Source: Cellulomonas marina (lineage in GTDB: Bacteria > Actinomycetota > Actinomycetes > Actinomycetales > Cellulomonadaceae). Taken from it: DNA of 64,000 bases. A program made the position numbers and the translations under genes. Within the stretch, counting starts at the first letter, position 1. The number at the start of each line of letters is the position of its first letter. The stretch spans positions 1 to 64,000 of the forward strand of contig NZ_FOKA01000020.1 of assembly GCF_900111925.1 (NCBI RefSeq). Reading direction: 5' to 3'. The notes beneath the pieces were generated by a model, which worked only from the letters and a program-made list of their open reading frames with translations, was not told the DNA's origin and made no database searches. This document shows positions 17,881 through 26,890 of this stretch, one piece after another.

Positions 17881-18222
17881 TCAGCGGGCGCTTCCCGCCG
17901 CGGACCGGGTCGGTCGGACCTGGTCGGCGATGACGCGGAGCTCCTCGCCGCCCTCCAGCAGGACGTAGTAGACGACCTCCGGCAGTCGGTCGACGCGGGT
18001 CGTCACGAGTCCTGCCGCGTCCCCGGACGCCGTCCGCACGCGGACGGCCCGCCCCGGTGACAGGAGCGGACGGCGGCGGACCGCACGGGTCATCTCGGCG
18101 GACACCGACGCCGCGTCGTCGACGCGCACGCTCGACGACGCGACGCCCGGAGGCTTGACCGGTGTCGGGAGGTGGGCCGGGAGCACGTCGGGGGAGACAC
18201 CGACGACCGGGTCGAGGAGCAC
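17881..18222 (-). CDS. Small hypothetical protein
   Basis: The product has 113 residues and no membrane segment. The C-terminal 55 residues have a strand pattern, with VRTASGDAAGLVTTRV and VVYYVLLEGGEELRV, that could form a small beta-barrel. GTG 18222 has a good GGAGG 6-7 nt upstream, and a TAGCAT -10-like box lies about 25 nt before it. No homologue recognised. Confidence 0.55.
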   Translation of the reverse strand: MLLDPVVGVSPDVLPAHLPTPVKPPGVASSSVRVDDAASVSAEMTRAVRRRPLLSPGRAVRVRTASGDAAGLVTTRVDRLPEVVYYVLLEGGEELRVIADQVRPTRSAAGSAR

Positions 18223-18375
18223 GGCACACCTCCGGATGCTGGAAGGACGTGGTCATGCTAAGGCCACGCGACGAGCGGCAGAAGACCGCACTCCCTTCAC
18301 CGGATCGCAAGGATCACCCGACCGTGTGCACGCCGGTGCCCGTCCGACGGCCGTAGCGTCCGCCCGGACGACCCC

Positions 18376-18969
18376 CTACCGCCCCCGGTCCGTCGCCAGC
18401 ACCGACATGAGCAGCGCGTCCGTCCACTCCGCGTCCCACCACAGCGCGTCACGCCGGCGCCCCTCGACGACGAACCCGCAGCGCTCGTACGTTCGCTGCG
18501 CCCGCGGGTTGAACGCGTAGACCTCGAGCTCCACGCGGTGCAGCAGCACCACCTCGAAGGCGTGGTCGAGCACCGCGCGGATGGCCTCCGGCCCGTAGCC
18601 GTGGCCCGTCGCGGCGTCGACGAGCCCGATGCGCAGGCTCATCGACCGGTTGTGCGCGTCGAGGTCGTTGAGCACGACCTCCCCCACGTGCCGCCCGTCC
18701 GCGCGCGTGACCACGGCCCAGTCGAGCCGGTCGTCGGCGGCGTCCAGGCCCGCGAGCCACCGCTGCACCTGATCGTGCGTGAACGTCGCCGTCGTGCCCG
18801 TCAGGCGTCGGCTCGGCACGTCCTCGAGCAGCTCCCACGTCCCGGTCAGGTGCTCCGGCCCGAGGGGCTCGAGGTCGAGGCGGTCCGTGCGGAGGACCGG
18901 TCGCGGCCGCAGCGGCCCGAGGGGCGGCGGCGTCCCCGGCCCTCCGCCGTCGGTGGCGCCGGCGCTCAC
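18376..18969 (-). CDS. GNAT acetyltransferase, RimJ/RimL type
   Basis: The product has 197 residues. It transfers acetyl from acetyl-CoA to an amine, possibly a protein N-terminus. It opens with LRTDRLDLEPLGPEHL, then has the acetyl-CoA binding motif A around GYGPEAIRAVLDHAF and motif B around NPRAQRTYERCGFVVEG. The GTG at 18969 overlaps the stop of the GGDEF-EAL gene as GTGA, so it is probably the second cistron of that operon. A functional link to cyclic-di-GMP signalling is not evident. Confidence 0.88.
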   Translation of the reverse strand: MSAGATDGGGPGTPPPLGPLRPRPVLRTDRLDLEPLGPEHLTGTWELLEDVPSRRLTGTTATFTHDQVQRWLAGLDAADDRLDWAVVTRADGRHVGEVVLNDLDAHNRSMSLRIGLVDAATGHGYGPEAIRAVLDHAFEVVLLHRVELEVYAFNPRAQRTYERCGFVVEGRRRDALWWDAEWTDALLMSVLATDRGR

Positions 18970-21218
18970 GACGGCGTCCCCACGCGCGTGGCGGCCAGCC
19001 AGGCGGCGGCGTCCTCGTCGAGCAGCGGACGCGCGTAGAGGAAGCCCTGGGCGCGGTCGATGCCGGCCCACCGGGCCCACTCCGCCTGGTCCTCGCGCTC
19101 GACGCCCTCCGCGATGAGCCGCAGGCCCAGGTCGAAGGTGAGCTGCCGCACGGCCCGCACGATGGCCTGCACGCGCGGGTCGTCGATCTGCTGGAGGAAG
19201 CTGCGGTCCACCTTCACCTCGTCGAGCGGGAGGCCGGCCAGGTACGACAGGGAGGACCAGCCGCGCCCGAAGTCGTCGATGCTCGTGCCGAAGCCTTCCT
19301 CGCGCAAGCCGGCCAGGGTGCGGGTCGCCTTCGCCTGGTCGCGGAGCAGCGCGTCCTCGGTCAGCTCCAGCACGACGGCTTCCGGCGGCAGGCCGTGCCG
19401 CTCGACGAGGGCGCACAGCCGCGACGTGAGGTCCGGGTCCAGCAGGGAAGCCGGCGCGAGGTTCACCGCGACGTCGAGGTCGTGGCCGTCCGCGCGCCAC
19501 CGCGCGCACGCGGCGACCGCCTGCTCGAGCACCTCCTCGGTGAGGGCCGGCATGAGGCCGGCGCGCTCGGCCACCGCGAGGAAGTCCCCGGGCTGCAGCA
19601 GCCCGCGCTCGGGGTGCCGCCACCGCACGAGGGCCTCCATGCCCAGCGCCCGCGGCGGCCCGGCCAGCGTCACCTGCGGCTGGTAGGCGACGACGAGCTC
19701 GCCCGCGCCGATGCCGCGGCGCAGCGCCTCGACGAGGCCCAGCCGGTCCATCGCCTGGTGGTGGGTGGCGGCGTCGTAGGTGACCGTGGCGGAGGAGTCC
19801 TTCGAGTCGTACAGCGCGACGTCCGCCCGCCGCAGCAGCTCGTGCACGTCGTGCTCGCCGTCGGTGACCGCGATGCCGAAGCTGGCGCCGACGTGCACCT
19901 GCACCTCGTCGTCGAGCCGGACCGGCTCCTCCAGGCGTCCCCGCAGGCGCCGGACCACGTCGGCGGCGACGTGCTCGTCGGCGCCCACGCAGGCGACGGC
20001 GTACTCGTCGCCCCCGAGCCGCGCGAGCAGGTCACCCGTGCGCAGGACGCGCTGGAACCGGCGGCCGACGGCCGTCAGCAGCCGGTCCCCCGCGGGGTGC
20101 CCGAGCGAGTCGTTGACGTCCTTGAACCGGTCGAGGTCGATGAGCACCAGCGCGACGGGGCCGCGGGTGCGCGCCTCCTCGACCGCCTCGATGAAGGCGC
20201 GCCGGTTCGGCAGTTCCGTCAGCTCGTCCGTGCGGGCCTGCGCGCGGCTCTCGGCCAGGGCCTGCGCCTGCACCGCCAGCCCGATGGTGCGGAGCATGCC
20301 CAGCACGATGGCCGTGGAGGCGCAGAGGACGACGACGAAGGACTCCTCCCAGGACGTCGCGGCGATGAGGACGAGGCACACCGTCGTCGCGGCCAGCGGG
20401 ACCGCGACGCCCCAGGTGCGCCCCGGCAGGCCGCGCGGCTCGCGCGAGGGGGCCGTGGCGCAGCCGGTCGCGATGAGCGCGGCGGCGAGCACCCAGCACA
20501 GGTCGACCCATGCCCCGCGCTCGAAGGTCTCCTGCGCGGAGGTGACGAGGTACGCGAGGTCCGCCACCACGAACGCCGCCATCCCGGCGCCGATGAGCGC
20601 CCACGACGGCGTCGGCCGCCACCCGCGCAGCCCCAGCGCGACGAGCACGAGCGCGACGAGCACGAGGTCGAGCACCGGGTAGAGGGCCAGCAGCGGGGGC
20701 AGATCGACCCCGTCCAGGACGTGCTGCACGAAGCCGAGCACGAGGGCGACCGCGGTCAGGGTGGCGATGCCGCTGTCGAACAGGAAGCTGCGCGACGCGC
20801 CGCTGAAGAGCCGGCGCAGGTGCCGCAGCAGCGCGACGTACGCCAGCACGTAGAAGGCGAGGAAGAGGGGCTCCGTCAGCGGCACGCCCGCCACCTGCGG
20901 CAACGTCGACGACCAGGCGCCCAGGACCGTGACGACGAACCCGCCCGTTCCGTAGGCGGCGAGGCCGGCCCCGAGGCAGAGCCAGGAGACGCGGTCCGGC
21001 GGGTCGACGACCGCCCGGTGCAGGACGAGCGCGGCCGACAGGTACCAGGCACCGAGGTACAGCACGTCCTCGAGCGCCTGCGGCAGCTCGACCGTCGTCA
21101 GCGCGTGCACCGCGAAGAGGGCGACGACCACCCCGAGCACGCCGAGCGCCACGGCGGTGGCCGCGCGGCCCTGCTGCGGGCGCACCTCTGCGGAGGGTGC
21201 CTCCGGTGCGCTCGTCAT
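18966..21218 (-). CDS. Membrane GGDEF-EAL protein with variant EAL loop
   Basis: The product has 750 residues. About eight to ten membrane helices (residues 20-310) form a MASE-like sensor. The cyclase domain has LGGDEY near residue 400, an accepted variant of GGDEF, with an RTGD I-site. The EAL domain has MEALVRW near 526, NLAPAS, KVDRSF and IAEGVE. Its loop-6 motif reads DDFGRG near 648 where most active enzymes have DDFGTG, so phosphodiesterase activity is possible but not assured. It is cotranscribed with the GNAT gene. Confidence 0.9.
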   Translation of the reverse strand: MTSAPEAPSAEVRPQQGRAATAVALGVLGVVVALFAVHALTTVELPQALEDVLYLGAWYLSAALVLHRAVVDPPDRVSWLCLGAGLAAYGTGGFVVTVLGAWSSTLPQVAGVPLTEPLFLAFYVLAYVALLRHLRRLFSGASRSFLFDSGIATLTAVALVLGFVQHVLDGVDLPPLLALYPVLDLVLVALVLVALGLRGWRPTPSWALIGAGMAAFVVADLAYLVTSAQETFERGAWVDLCWVLAAALIATGCATAPSREPRGLPGRTWGVAVPLAATTVCLVLIAATSWEESFVVVLCASTAIVLGMLRTIGLAVQAQALAESRAQARTDELTELPNRRAFIEAVEEARTRGPVALVLIDLDRFKDVNDSLGHPAGDRLLTAVGRRFQRVLRTGDLLARLGGDEYAVACVGADEHVAADVVRRLRGRLEEPVRLDDEVQVHVGASFGIAVTDGEHDVHELLRRADVALYDSKDSSATVTYDAATHHQAMDRLGLVEALRRGIGAGELVVAYQPQVTLAGPPRALGMEALVRWRHPERGLLQPGDFLAVAERAGLMPALTEEVLEQAVAACARWRADGHDLDVAVNLAPASLLDPDLTSRLCALVERHGLPPEAVVLELTEDALLRDQAKATRTLAGLREEGFGTSIDDFGRGWSSLSYLAGLPLDEVKVDRSFLQQIDDPRVQAIVRAVRQLTFDLGLRLIAEGVEREDQAEWARWAGIDRAQGFLYARPLLDEDAAAWLAATRVGTPS

Positions 21219-21277
21219 GGCCCCATCCTCCCCGACGCGGGGGACCCCCGTCCCGGCGGAGGCCCCGAGCCCGTCGC

Positions 21278-22945
21278 TCAGCCCATCGTGCCGCGCAGCC
21301 GGCGCAGCGCGCGGCGGGCCGGCTCGACCGCGGCCTCCGCCGCCGCGGCCCGGTGGCCCTCCTCCGCGTGCAGCCGGCCCAGCGCGAACGCGGTGCCGCG
21401 CGGCGTCCGCGACCGGGAGGCCAGGGCAGCGAGGCGCTGCCGGGCGACGACGGCGTCGTGCTGGTCGCCGAGGACCCGCTGCAGCGCGTGAGCCCGCCGG
21501 GCGACGCGGCGTCCCGGCGCACCGAGCGCCGGCGCACCCGCCTCGGCCGCGTACCGCAGGCGCTTGGCGGCGCGGCGGGCGGCGTGCAGCGCGTCGTCGC
21601 GGGCGTCCCCGGGGGCGGCCCTGCGAGCGCGGTCGAGGCGGGCCATCGTCCTCCCGATCTCGGCCTCCACCAGCGGCGGCAGGGCGCGGTCCGCCCGGCG
21701 CCGGGCCCGGCCCCGCAACGGCGGCTCGGCCACGAGGGCGTCGAGGCGGTCCAGCAGCGCGCGGTACCGGTCGTCGTCCAACGCCTCCGCCAGTGCCGCG
21801 CGGGCGTCGGCGGTCTCCTGCGCCAGGGCCGCGTCGAGGGCGGCCAGCGCGGGCGCGTCGGCGTCCTGGCCGCCGCCGGACGCGTCCGGCTCGACACGGC
21901 CGAACCGCTCGCGCAGCACCTCGGCGTCCCGCGCACCGCCCAGCGCGTCGCCGAGCCACGCCAGCTCGTCCTGCAGCCCCGCGACGGCGTCGTCGCGCAG
22001 CAGGCGGCGGTGCGTCCTGAGCGCGGACCTCAGGCGCCGCACGGCGACCCGGGCGTCGTGGACGGCACCGGGCGCGCCCAGGCGGACGTAGGGGTCGTGG
22101 CCCCGCAACGTCTCGAGCTGCTCCGCCAGGTGGGCGACGAGGACGTCGCCGGCCGGGGACCGCCGGCGCAGGCGACGGGGCCGGTCCCGCTCCACGCCGT
22201 CGCGGCGCTGCCCGGGCCCGCCGTCCGCGCGCCGCCGCAACGGCCGCAGGTCGAGTGCGCGCGCGAGCTTGCTCGGCTGCGCCGCGGGCAGCAGCCCGGC
22301 CGCCCGCAGGCGCACGTCGAGGGCGTCCGCGAGCGCGGGGTCGCCGTCGACGAGCTCCAGCTCGGCCTCCCGCCAGGCGCGCGGCTCGTCGGCGTCGCCC
22401 GGCTCGGCACCGCCGCGCACGGCCGCGACGCGGTCGTCGGCGAGCTCGACGAGGACGGTGCCGTCGGCGGCGACCAGCCGCCGCACGTGCCGGTCGACGG
22501 CCAGGCGCACGACGGGCCGGACGGGCGCGGTGCCGGTGCGGGCCCGCACGAGGCGCAGGAGCTCCGCCGGCGGGTCCTCGTCGTCGGTGAGCGGGCGGTG
22601 CACCTCGGTGCGGGTCTGCTCGTTCCCGTCGCCGCCGCCGCGGGAGCTCGAGTCCCTGCTCGCGCCCGTGCTCGCCGGCAGCTTCACGTGCCAGCCGTCG
22701 TCGGCGCCCCCCTCGCGCCGGCGCAGCGTGATGCCCGCCGTCGCCAGTCGCAGGTCCTCCGTGTCGAGGTAGACCGTGCGCAGGGCGTACCGGTCCGTCT
22801 CGACCCGCGCCCCCGTCACGACCTCGCGCAGCCGCTCCGGCAGGTCCGGGACCGCCTCCGCCGCGAGCGCGGCCAGGTCGGGCAGGTCACCCCCGTGGCC
22901 CACGTCGTAGGTGCGCTCGCGCTCGGTCTGGACGCCGTCGGTCAT
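21278..22945 (-). CDS. CYTH-CHAD domain protein
   Basis: The product has 555 residues. The N-terminal CYTH (triphosphate-tunnel) domain opens with the acidic ERERTYDV block, the family's ExExK-like region, and continues with LRTVYLDTEDLRL and ITLRRREGG. From about residue 270 the all-helical CHAD domain has conserved His/Arg rows (VHDARVAVRRLRSALRTHR, DALHAARRAAKRLRYAAE). CHAD domains bind polyphosphate, so a cytosolic role in phosphopolymer metabolism is plausible but not proven. A TACACA box 7 nt before the ATG suggests a leaderless transcript. Confidence 0.88.
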   Translation of the reverse strand: MTDGVQTERERTYDVGHGGDLPDLAALAAEAVPDLPERLREVVTGARVETDRYALRTVYLDTEDLRLATAGITLRRREGGADDGWHVKLPASTGASRDSSSRGGGDGNEQTRTEVHRPLTDDEDPPAELLRLVRARTGTAPVRPVVRLAVDRHVRRLVAADGTVLVELADDRVAAVRGGAEPGDADEPRAWREAELELVDGDPALADALDVRLRAAGLLPAAQPSKLARALDLRPLRRRADGGPGQRRDGVERDRPRRLRRRSPAGDVLVAHLAEQLETLRGHDPYVRLGAPGAVHDARVAVRRLRSALRTHRRLLRDDAVAGLQDELAWLGDALGGARDAEVLRERFGRVEPDASGGGQDADAPALAALDAALAQETADARAALAEALDDDRYRALLDRLDALVAEPPLRGRARRRADRALPPLVEAEIGRTMARLDRARRAAPGDARDDALHAARRAAKRLRYAAEAGAPALGAPGRRVARRAHALQRVLGDQHDAVVARQRLAALASRSRTPRGTAFALGRLHAEEGHRAAAAEAAVEPARRALRRLRGTMG

Positions 22946-22964
22946 GCGTCCTTGTGTAGCCCAG

Positions 22965-23000
22965 CGGCCGGTGCGCCGCTCCTCGTGGGCGCACCGGCCG
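22965..23000 (-). terminator. 13-bp GC hairpin terminator
   Basis: A perfect stem CGGCCGGTGCGCC / GGCGCACCGGCCG with a 10-nt loop lies 34 nt after the stop of the 23034-23423 gene, isolating it from the CYTH-CHAD gene. Confidence 0.65.
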
Positions 23001-23033
23001 TCGTCGTGCGTCGGTGCAGGGTCGGCGCCGAGG

Positions 23034-23423
23034 TCAGCCCCGCGGCTGGGACGGGTTCGTCGGGTCGCCGTGGGACGGCGGGTTCTGCGGCGGGCCGACG
23101 GTCGCCGGCGACGCCGGGCTGCCGCCGGAGGGCGGCGGTGCCTGCTCGGGGGCGAGGCCCGCGGCGTCCCCGGCGGACGGCTCCGCGCCGTCGGCGAGCT
23201 CCTGGAGACGGGCGTCGAGGACCGCCAGGACGGGCACGCGCGCGCCGTGCTCCTGCTCGTAGGCGACGAGGACCGCGAGCTCGTCGGCCTCGAGCGACCG
23301 GATGCGGTGGCCGAGGCTGCCGACCGGCAGGTGGTCGTAGTCGGGGATCGGCAGGTCCTGCCCGGTGGTGACGGTCGGGGTGCTGGCGTCGGTGCTGGCG
23401 TCGGTGCCGATGTCGTCGGTCAC
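23034..23423 (-). CDS. Small actinobacterial protein with LPIPDYDHL-type segment
   Basis: The product has 129 residues. The middle (residues 24-72) is a helical segment with LPIPDYDHL, GHRIRSLEADELAVLV and YEQEHGARVPVLAVLDARL. This motif recurs in actinobacterial proteins annotated as lipid-droplet associated; my recollection of that link is not firm. The tail is Pro/Ser/Gly-rich and probably disordered. GTG 23423 has GAGGAGGA at ideal spacing. It follows the alcohol dehydrogenase gene. Confidence 0.6.
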   Translation of the reverse strand: MTDDIGTDASTDASTPTVTTGQDLPIPDYDHLPVGSLGHRIRSLEADELAVLVAYEQEHGARVPVLAVLDARLQELADGAEPSAGDAAGLAPEQAPPPSGGSPASPATVGPPQNPPSHGDPTNPSQPRG

Positions 23424-23497
23424 GCTGTCCTCCTCGTCGTGCGGGTGGTGGGACGGGCCGGGCGGCTCGTCGCGGCGGGCATCTCGGGGCGCGCCCG

Positions 23498-24667
23498 TCA
23501 GGGCGTGAAGACCGCCCGGACGCAGCCGTCCTGCTTGTCCTTGAACAGGCGGTAGCCCTCGGGGGCGTCCTCGAGGGGCATGACGTGGGTGGCGAGGTGG
23601 TCGGGGACCAGGTCCCCACGCTCCATGTGCTCCAGCACCCGCGGGATGTAGCGCGGGCCGTGCATCTGGGCGCCGCGGACGGTCAGACCCTTGTTCATCA
23701 TCGCGCCGACCGGGAACTTGTCCGCGAGCGCCGCGAAGACGCCCAGCACGAACACCGTCCCGCCCTTGCGGCACTGGTAGATGGCCTCGCGCAGGGCGGT
23801 GGGCCGGTCGGTCTGGAGCCGGAGCTGCTGCTTGACCTGGTCGTAGAGGTAGTCCGGGCCGGGCGCGTGCGCCTCCATGCCGACCGCCTCGATGCACACG
23901 TCGGGGCCGCGCCCGCCGGTGGCCTCCAGCAGCTCGGACCCCACGTGCTGGGTGCTGTAGTCGATGGCCTCGGCACCGACCTGCGTGCGCACCTGCTCGA
24001 GCCGCTCGGGGACGCGGTCGATGACGAGCACCCGCTCGGCGCCCTGCAGCTGCGCGATGCGGGCGGCCATCTGCCCGACGCCACCGGCGCCCCACACGGC
24101 CACCGTGTCCCCGGGCCGGACGCCGCCGAGGTCGACCCCGGTCCACGCGGTGGAGCACGTGTCGGACGCGAACAGCGCGCGCTCGTAGGAGACGCCGTCG
24201 GGGATGCGGAATGCGCCGACGTCCGCCATCGGCACGCGCACGTACTCCGCGTGGCTGCCGGCGTTGCCACCCATCGCGTGCGAGTAGCCGAAGCAGCCCC
24301 CCGGTGCGAAGCCCCACAGCGCCTCGGTGATGTCGGGGTTCGTGTTCGTGTTGTCGCAGAGGGAGAACTCCTCGTGGCGGCAGTGCCAGCACCGCCCGCA
24401 GGCGATGAAGGAGGACACCACCACGCGGTCGCCGACCCGGTGCCGTCGCACGTCGGCCCCGACCTCGACGACCTCCCCGACGAACTCGTGCCCGATGACG
24501 TCACCGGCCCGCATGAAGGGGATGTACCCGCCGAGCAGGTGCAGGTCGGAGCCGCAGCTCACCGTGCGCACCACCCGGACCACGACGTCCGTCGGGCTCT
24601 CGATGCCCGGGTCGGGCACCGTCTCCACCGACAGCTCGTTCACGCCCTGCCACGTCAGCGCCCTCAC
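23498..24667 (-). CDS. Zinc-dependent alcohol/formaldehyde dehydrogenase (MDR family)
   Basis: The product has 389 residues. It resembles glutathione-independent formaldehyde dehydrogenases. Catalytic zinc ligands are seen in SCGSDLH and GHEFVG, and the four-cysteine structural zinc site in CGRCWHC through SLC. The Rossmann dinucleotide motif is GAGGVGQMAAR, and the acidic residue at the end of strand 2 (VIDRVPERL) points to NAD rather than NADP. It oxidises an alcohol or aldehyde hydrate in the cytosol. The GTG start overlaps the upstream gene's stop as GTGA. Confidence 0.9.
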   Translation of the reverse strand: MRALTWQGVNELSVETVPDPGIESPTDVVVRVVRTVSCGSDLHLLGGYIPFMRAGDVIGHEFVGEVVEVGADVRRHRVGDRVVVSSFIACGRCWHCRHEEFSLCDNTNTNPDITEALWGFAPGGCFGYSHAMGGNAGSHAEYVRVPMADVGAFRIPDGVSYERALFASDTCSTAWTGVDLGGVRPGDTVAVWGAGGVGQMAARIAQLQGAERVLVIDRVPERLEQVRTQVGAEAIDYSTQHVGSELLEATGGRGPDVCIEAVGMEAHAPGPDYLYDQVKQQLRLQTDRPTALREAIYQCRKGGTVFVLGVFAALADKFPVGAMMNKGLTVRGAQMHGPRYIPRVLEHMERGDLVPDHLATHVMPLEDAPEGYRLFKDKQDGCVRAVFTP

Positions 24668-25173
24668 AGCCGCCCCGCCTCCCGTCCGTGCCGGATCGCC
24701 AGCTCCAGCGGCAGCGACGTCAGCGTGCGCCGGGTCGTGCCGAGGTCGTCGGGCTGGGCGACCTCGCCGGTCTCCAGCAGCGACCGCGTGCGGCGCAGCG
24801 CGGCCCGGATGCGGCCCTCGAGAGCCGGTCCGCCGCCGGCCTGCCCCGCCGCCCGCGCCCGCAGCTCGGTGCCGTGGTCCCCGGTGGCCTCGCGCAGGTC
24901 GACCCGCACCTCGTCGCCCAGCTCGACGAGCGGCGCGCCCAGCGTGCCGCTCGGCCGCCCGGACGTGCCGCCGGACAGGGAGAGCGCCGCGGCGACCTCC
25001 TCCAGCGGGCGGTCGACCGTCACGGCGTGCCAGCGGTCGGGCCGCGGCGAGGGGCGCGCGGACCGCACGGCACGGGCTGTCGCGACGGCGGCGCCGCCGA
25101 CGCCGACGAGGCCGACGAGCGCGGGCGCCCACCGACCGCCGGTCGAGGGGCTGGACCTGCGGGGGGACGGCAC
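24664..25173 (-). CDS. Hypothetical membrane-anchored SRPBCC-like protein
   Basis: The product has 169 residues. One N-terminal hydrophobic segment (LVGLVGVGGAAVATA) is followed by a strand-rich domain with VTVDRPLEEVAAAL, the usual first strand of SRPBCC-type lipid/polyketide-binding folds. The C-terminus has a helix and an Arg-rich end. Genes of this kind often accompany this dehydrogenase subgroup in actinobacteria. GTG 25173 has GGAGG 7 nt upstream. The start overlaps nothing; the stop overlaps the dehydrogenase start. Confidence 0.6.
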   Translation of the reverse strand: MPSPRRSSPSTGGRWAPALVGLVGVGGAAVATARAVRSARPSPRPDRWHAVTVDRPLEEVAAALSLSGGTSGRPSGTLGAPLVELGDEVRVDLREATGDHGTELRARAAGQAGGGPALEGRIRAALRRTRSLLETGEVAQPDDLGTTRRTLTSLPLELAIRHGREAGRL

Positions 25174-25357
25174 GGGGCGACCTCCGGTGCTCGGTGGGGG
25201 TGCTCGGGCAGGTGCTCGGGCGGGTGCTCGGACGGCGGGGCGCGAGGTCTGCACGCCTGCCCGTCCAGCATGGGCGCGCGTGCCGGGACCCGCACCCCGG
25301 GCACCTCGTCGCGGGCACCTCTCCCCCGCCGCCCCGCGTGGTGGGACGATGGCCGGC

Positions 25358-25933
25358 ATGAGCCAGGACGCCGCGACGCAGGACGTGCAGGACCAGGACG
25401 GGCAGGACGTGGACGTGCAGGACGTGGACGTGCAGGACGTGGACGTGCAGGACGTGGACGTGCAGGACGTGGACGTGCAAGACCTCACGCGCGACCCGGG
25501 CAACGCCGAGAGCACCGCCCTGTGGGTCGAGCGCACCGGGACCCGCGCCTACACCGGCCGCAACAGCCGCGGCGCGGAGGTCTCCATCGCGTCGGTCGGC
25601 ACCCCCGGGGCCTTCTCCCCGGGCGAGCTCATGAAGATCGCCCTCGCCTCGTGCTCCGGGCTCGCGTCGGACTTCGCGCTCTCCCGCCGCCTGGGCGACG
25701 ACGTCGACGTCACCATCCGCGTCTCCGGCCCGACGGACGAGGCCGAGGACCGCTACCCGGCCCTGTCCGAACGGCTCGTCGTGGACCTGTCCGGGCTCGA
25801 CGAGGCCGCCCGGGCCCGCCTCCTGCAGGTGGTCCAGCGGTCGATCGACGAGCACTGCACGGTCGGGCGCACGCTCGACCAGGGCGCGCGCGTCGACCTC
25901 GAGGTCGTCGACGCGGTCCCGCCGCACTCCTGA
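25358..25933 (+). CDS. OsmC/Ohr-family peroxiredoxin with repetitive N-terminal tail
   Basis: The product has 191 residues. OsmC proteins reduce organic hydroperoxides using two cysteines, both visible here: ASCSGLASDFAL near residue 105 and EHCTVGRTL near 167. The conserved domain starts near residue 45 (ALWVERTGTRAY). Before it lies an acidic tail containing five VDVQD units encoded by 15-bp repeats, absent from typical 140-residue OsmC. ATG 25358 is chosen because GACGAT lies 7 nt upstream; an in-frame ATG at 25349 would overlap that element. Confidence 0.9.
   Translation: MSQDAATQDVQDQDGQDVDVQDVDVQDVDVQDVDVQDVDVQDLTRDPGNAESTALWVERTGTRAYTGRNSRGAEVSIASVGTPGAFSPGELMKIALASCSGLASDFALSRRLGDDVDVTIRVSGPTDEAEDRYPALSERLVVDLSGLDEAARARLLQVVQRSIDEHCTVGRTLDQGARVDLEVVDAVPPHS
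25406..25480 (+). repeat. Five tandem 15-bp repeats inside the osmC N-terminus
   Basis: The unit GACGTGGACGTGCAG occurs five times in a row, identical except for the final base of the last copy. It encodes the pentapeptide DVDVQ in frame, so copy-number change would alter tail length without breaking the enzyme. Confidence 0.95.
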
Positions 25934-26024
25934 GCGCCGCCAGCACGCCCGAGGGCTCGTCCGCACCTCCGAGCGCTCGGTCGCGACGGCGGCGCCCGCC
26001 CCGGCGGGCGTCGGGCCCGCGTGC

Positions 26025-26030
26025 GACGAT
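26025..26030 (+). promoter_or_regulatory. GACGAT -10-like element, leaderless start
   Basis: GACGAT ends exactly 6 nt before the ATG at 26037, with no ribosome site. The same hexamer stands 7 nt before the osmC ATG at 25345-25350. Confidence 0.4.
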
Positions 26031-26036
26031 CGCGGC

Positions 26037-26840
26037 ATGAGCTTGCTGGACCAGGCGCTGGACAAGGCCGTCGAGATCCCCTCGGCCCGGATCGACGCGC
26101 ACGTGGCGGCGCTGCGACGGCGCAACCCCGAGGCGGACCCGGCGCGCGTCGTCGAGCTGCTGGAGAAGGAGTACCTGCTCCTCGTGCAGGGCGCGGGCGG
26201 TGCCGTCGGCGCCGCCGCCGCGGTGCCAGGCGTCGGCACGGGCACCGCCATGGCGCTGACCGTGGGTGACGTGGGGACGTTCCTCGCCGCGTCGGCCGCC
26301 TTCAGCCTCGCGGTCGCGAGCGTGCACGGCATCGGCGTCGAGGACAAGGACCGCCGGCGCGCGCTGCTGCTCACGACCGTCCTGGGCGAGGAGGGCGCGA
26401 GCACCGTCGGGGACGCGCTCGGCGTCGGCGGGGCCAAGGCCGCCCGGCAGCTCCTCACCCGCATGCCGGCGTCCACGGTCCGCAACGTCAACACGCGACT
26501 CGCGAAGCGGCTGATCAAGCGCCAGGCGGCCAAGCAGGGCGGGCTCGTGCTGGGGCGGCTCGTGCCGTTCGGCGTGGGCGCGGCGGTCGGTGTCGCCGGG
26601 GCCCGAGCCCTGGGGAGGACGGTCGTCGAGGGGGCACGCGCCGCCTTCGGCCCGCCGCCGGCCCGCTTCCCGACGGTGCTGGAGGTGGTGCCCACCTCCA
26701 CCGCGCGCCGGCTGGGCGGCGGCGCCGACGACGCGACGCCCGTGCAGCGACCCTCACCGCTCGCGACGCCTCCGTCGGACGAGCGGGACGGCGGCGTGCG
26801 CGGGCTGCTCTCGCGGCTGCGGGACCGCGACGGCCGCTGA
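26037..26840 (+). CDS. Hypothetical protein with glycine/alanine-rich membrane segments
   Basis: The product has 267 residues. An N-terminal helical part contains LEKEYLLLVQGAGGAVGAAAAVPGVG, then two or three hydrophobic Gly/Ala segments near residues 55-100 and 175-200, and a Pro/Arg-rich tail. The layout recalls EcsC-like proteins but no diagnostic motif is certain. Converges on the aldo/keto reductase gene across a strong bidirectional hairpin. Confidence 0.55.
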   Translation: MSLLDQALDKAVEIPSARIDAHVAALRRRNPEADPARVVELLEKEYLLLVQGAGGAVGAAAAVPGVGTGTAMALTVGDVGTFLAASAAFSLAVASVHGIGVEDKDRRRALLLTTVLGEEGASTVGDALGVGGAKAARQLLTRMPASTVRNVNTRLAKRLIKRQAAKQGGLVLGRLVPFGVGAAVGVAGARALGRTVVEGARAAFGPPPARFPTVLEVVPTSTARRLGGGADDATPVQRPSPLATPPSDERDGGVRGLLSRLRDRDGR

Positions 26841-26847
26841 CCGACGC

Positions 26848-26881
26848 GGCGCCCGGGCGGGGTCGCCCCCGCCCGGGCGCC
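26848..26881. terminator. 15-bp perfect hairpin between convergent genes
   Basis: GGCGCCCGGGCGGGG, loop TCGC, then its exact complement. It starts 7 nt after the stop of the 26037 gene and ends 9 nt before the stop of the aldo/keto reductase, so it can serve both strands. Confidence 0.75.
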
Positions 26882-26890
26882 GCCGGGCCG

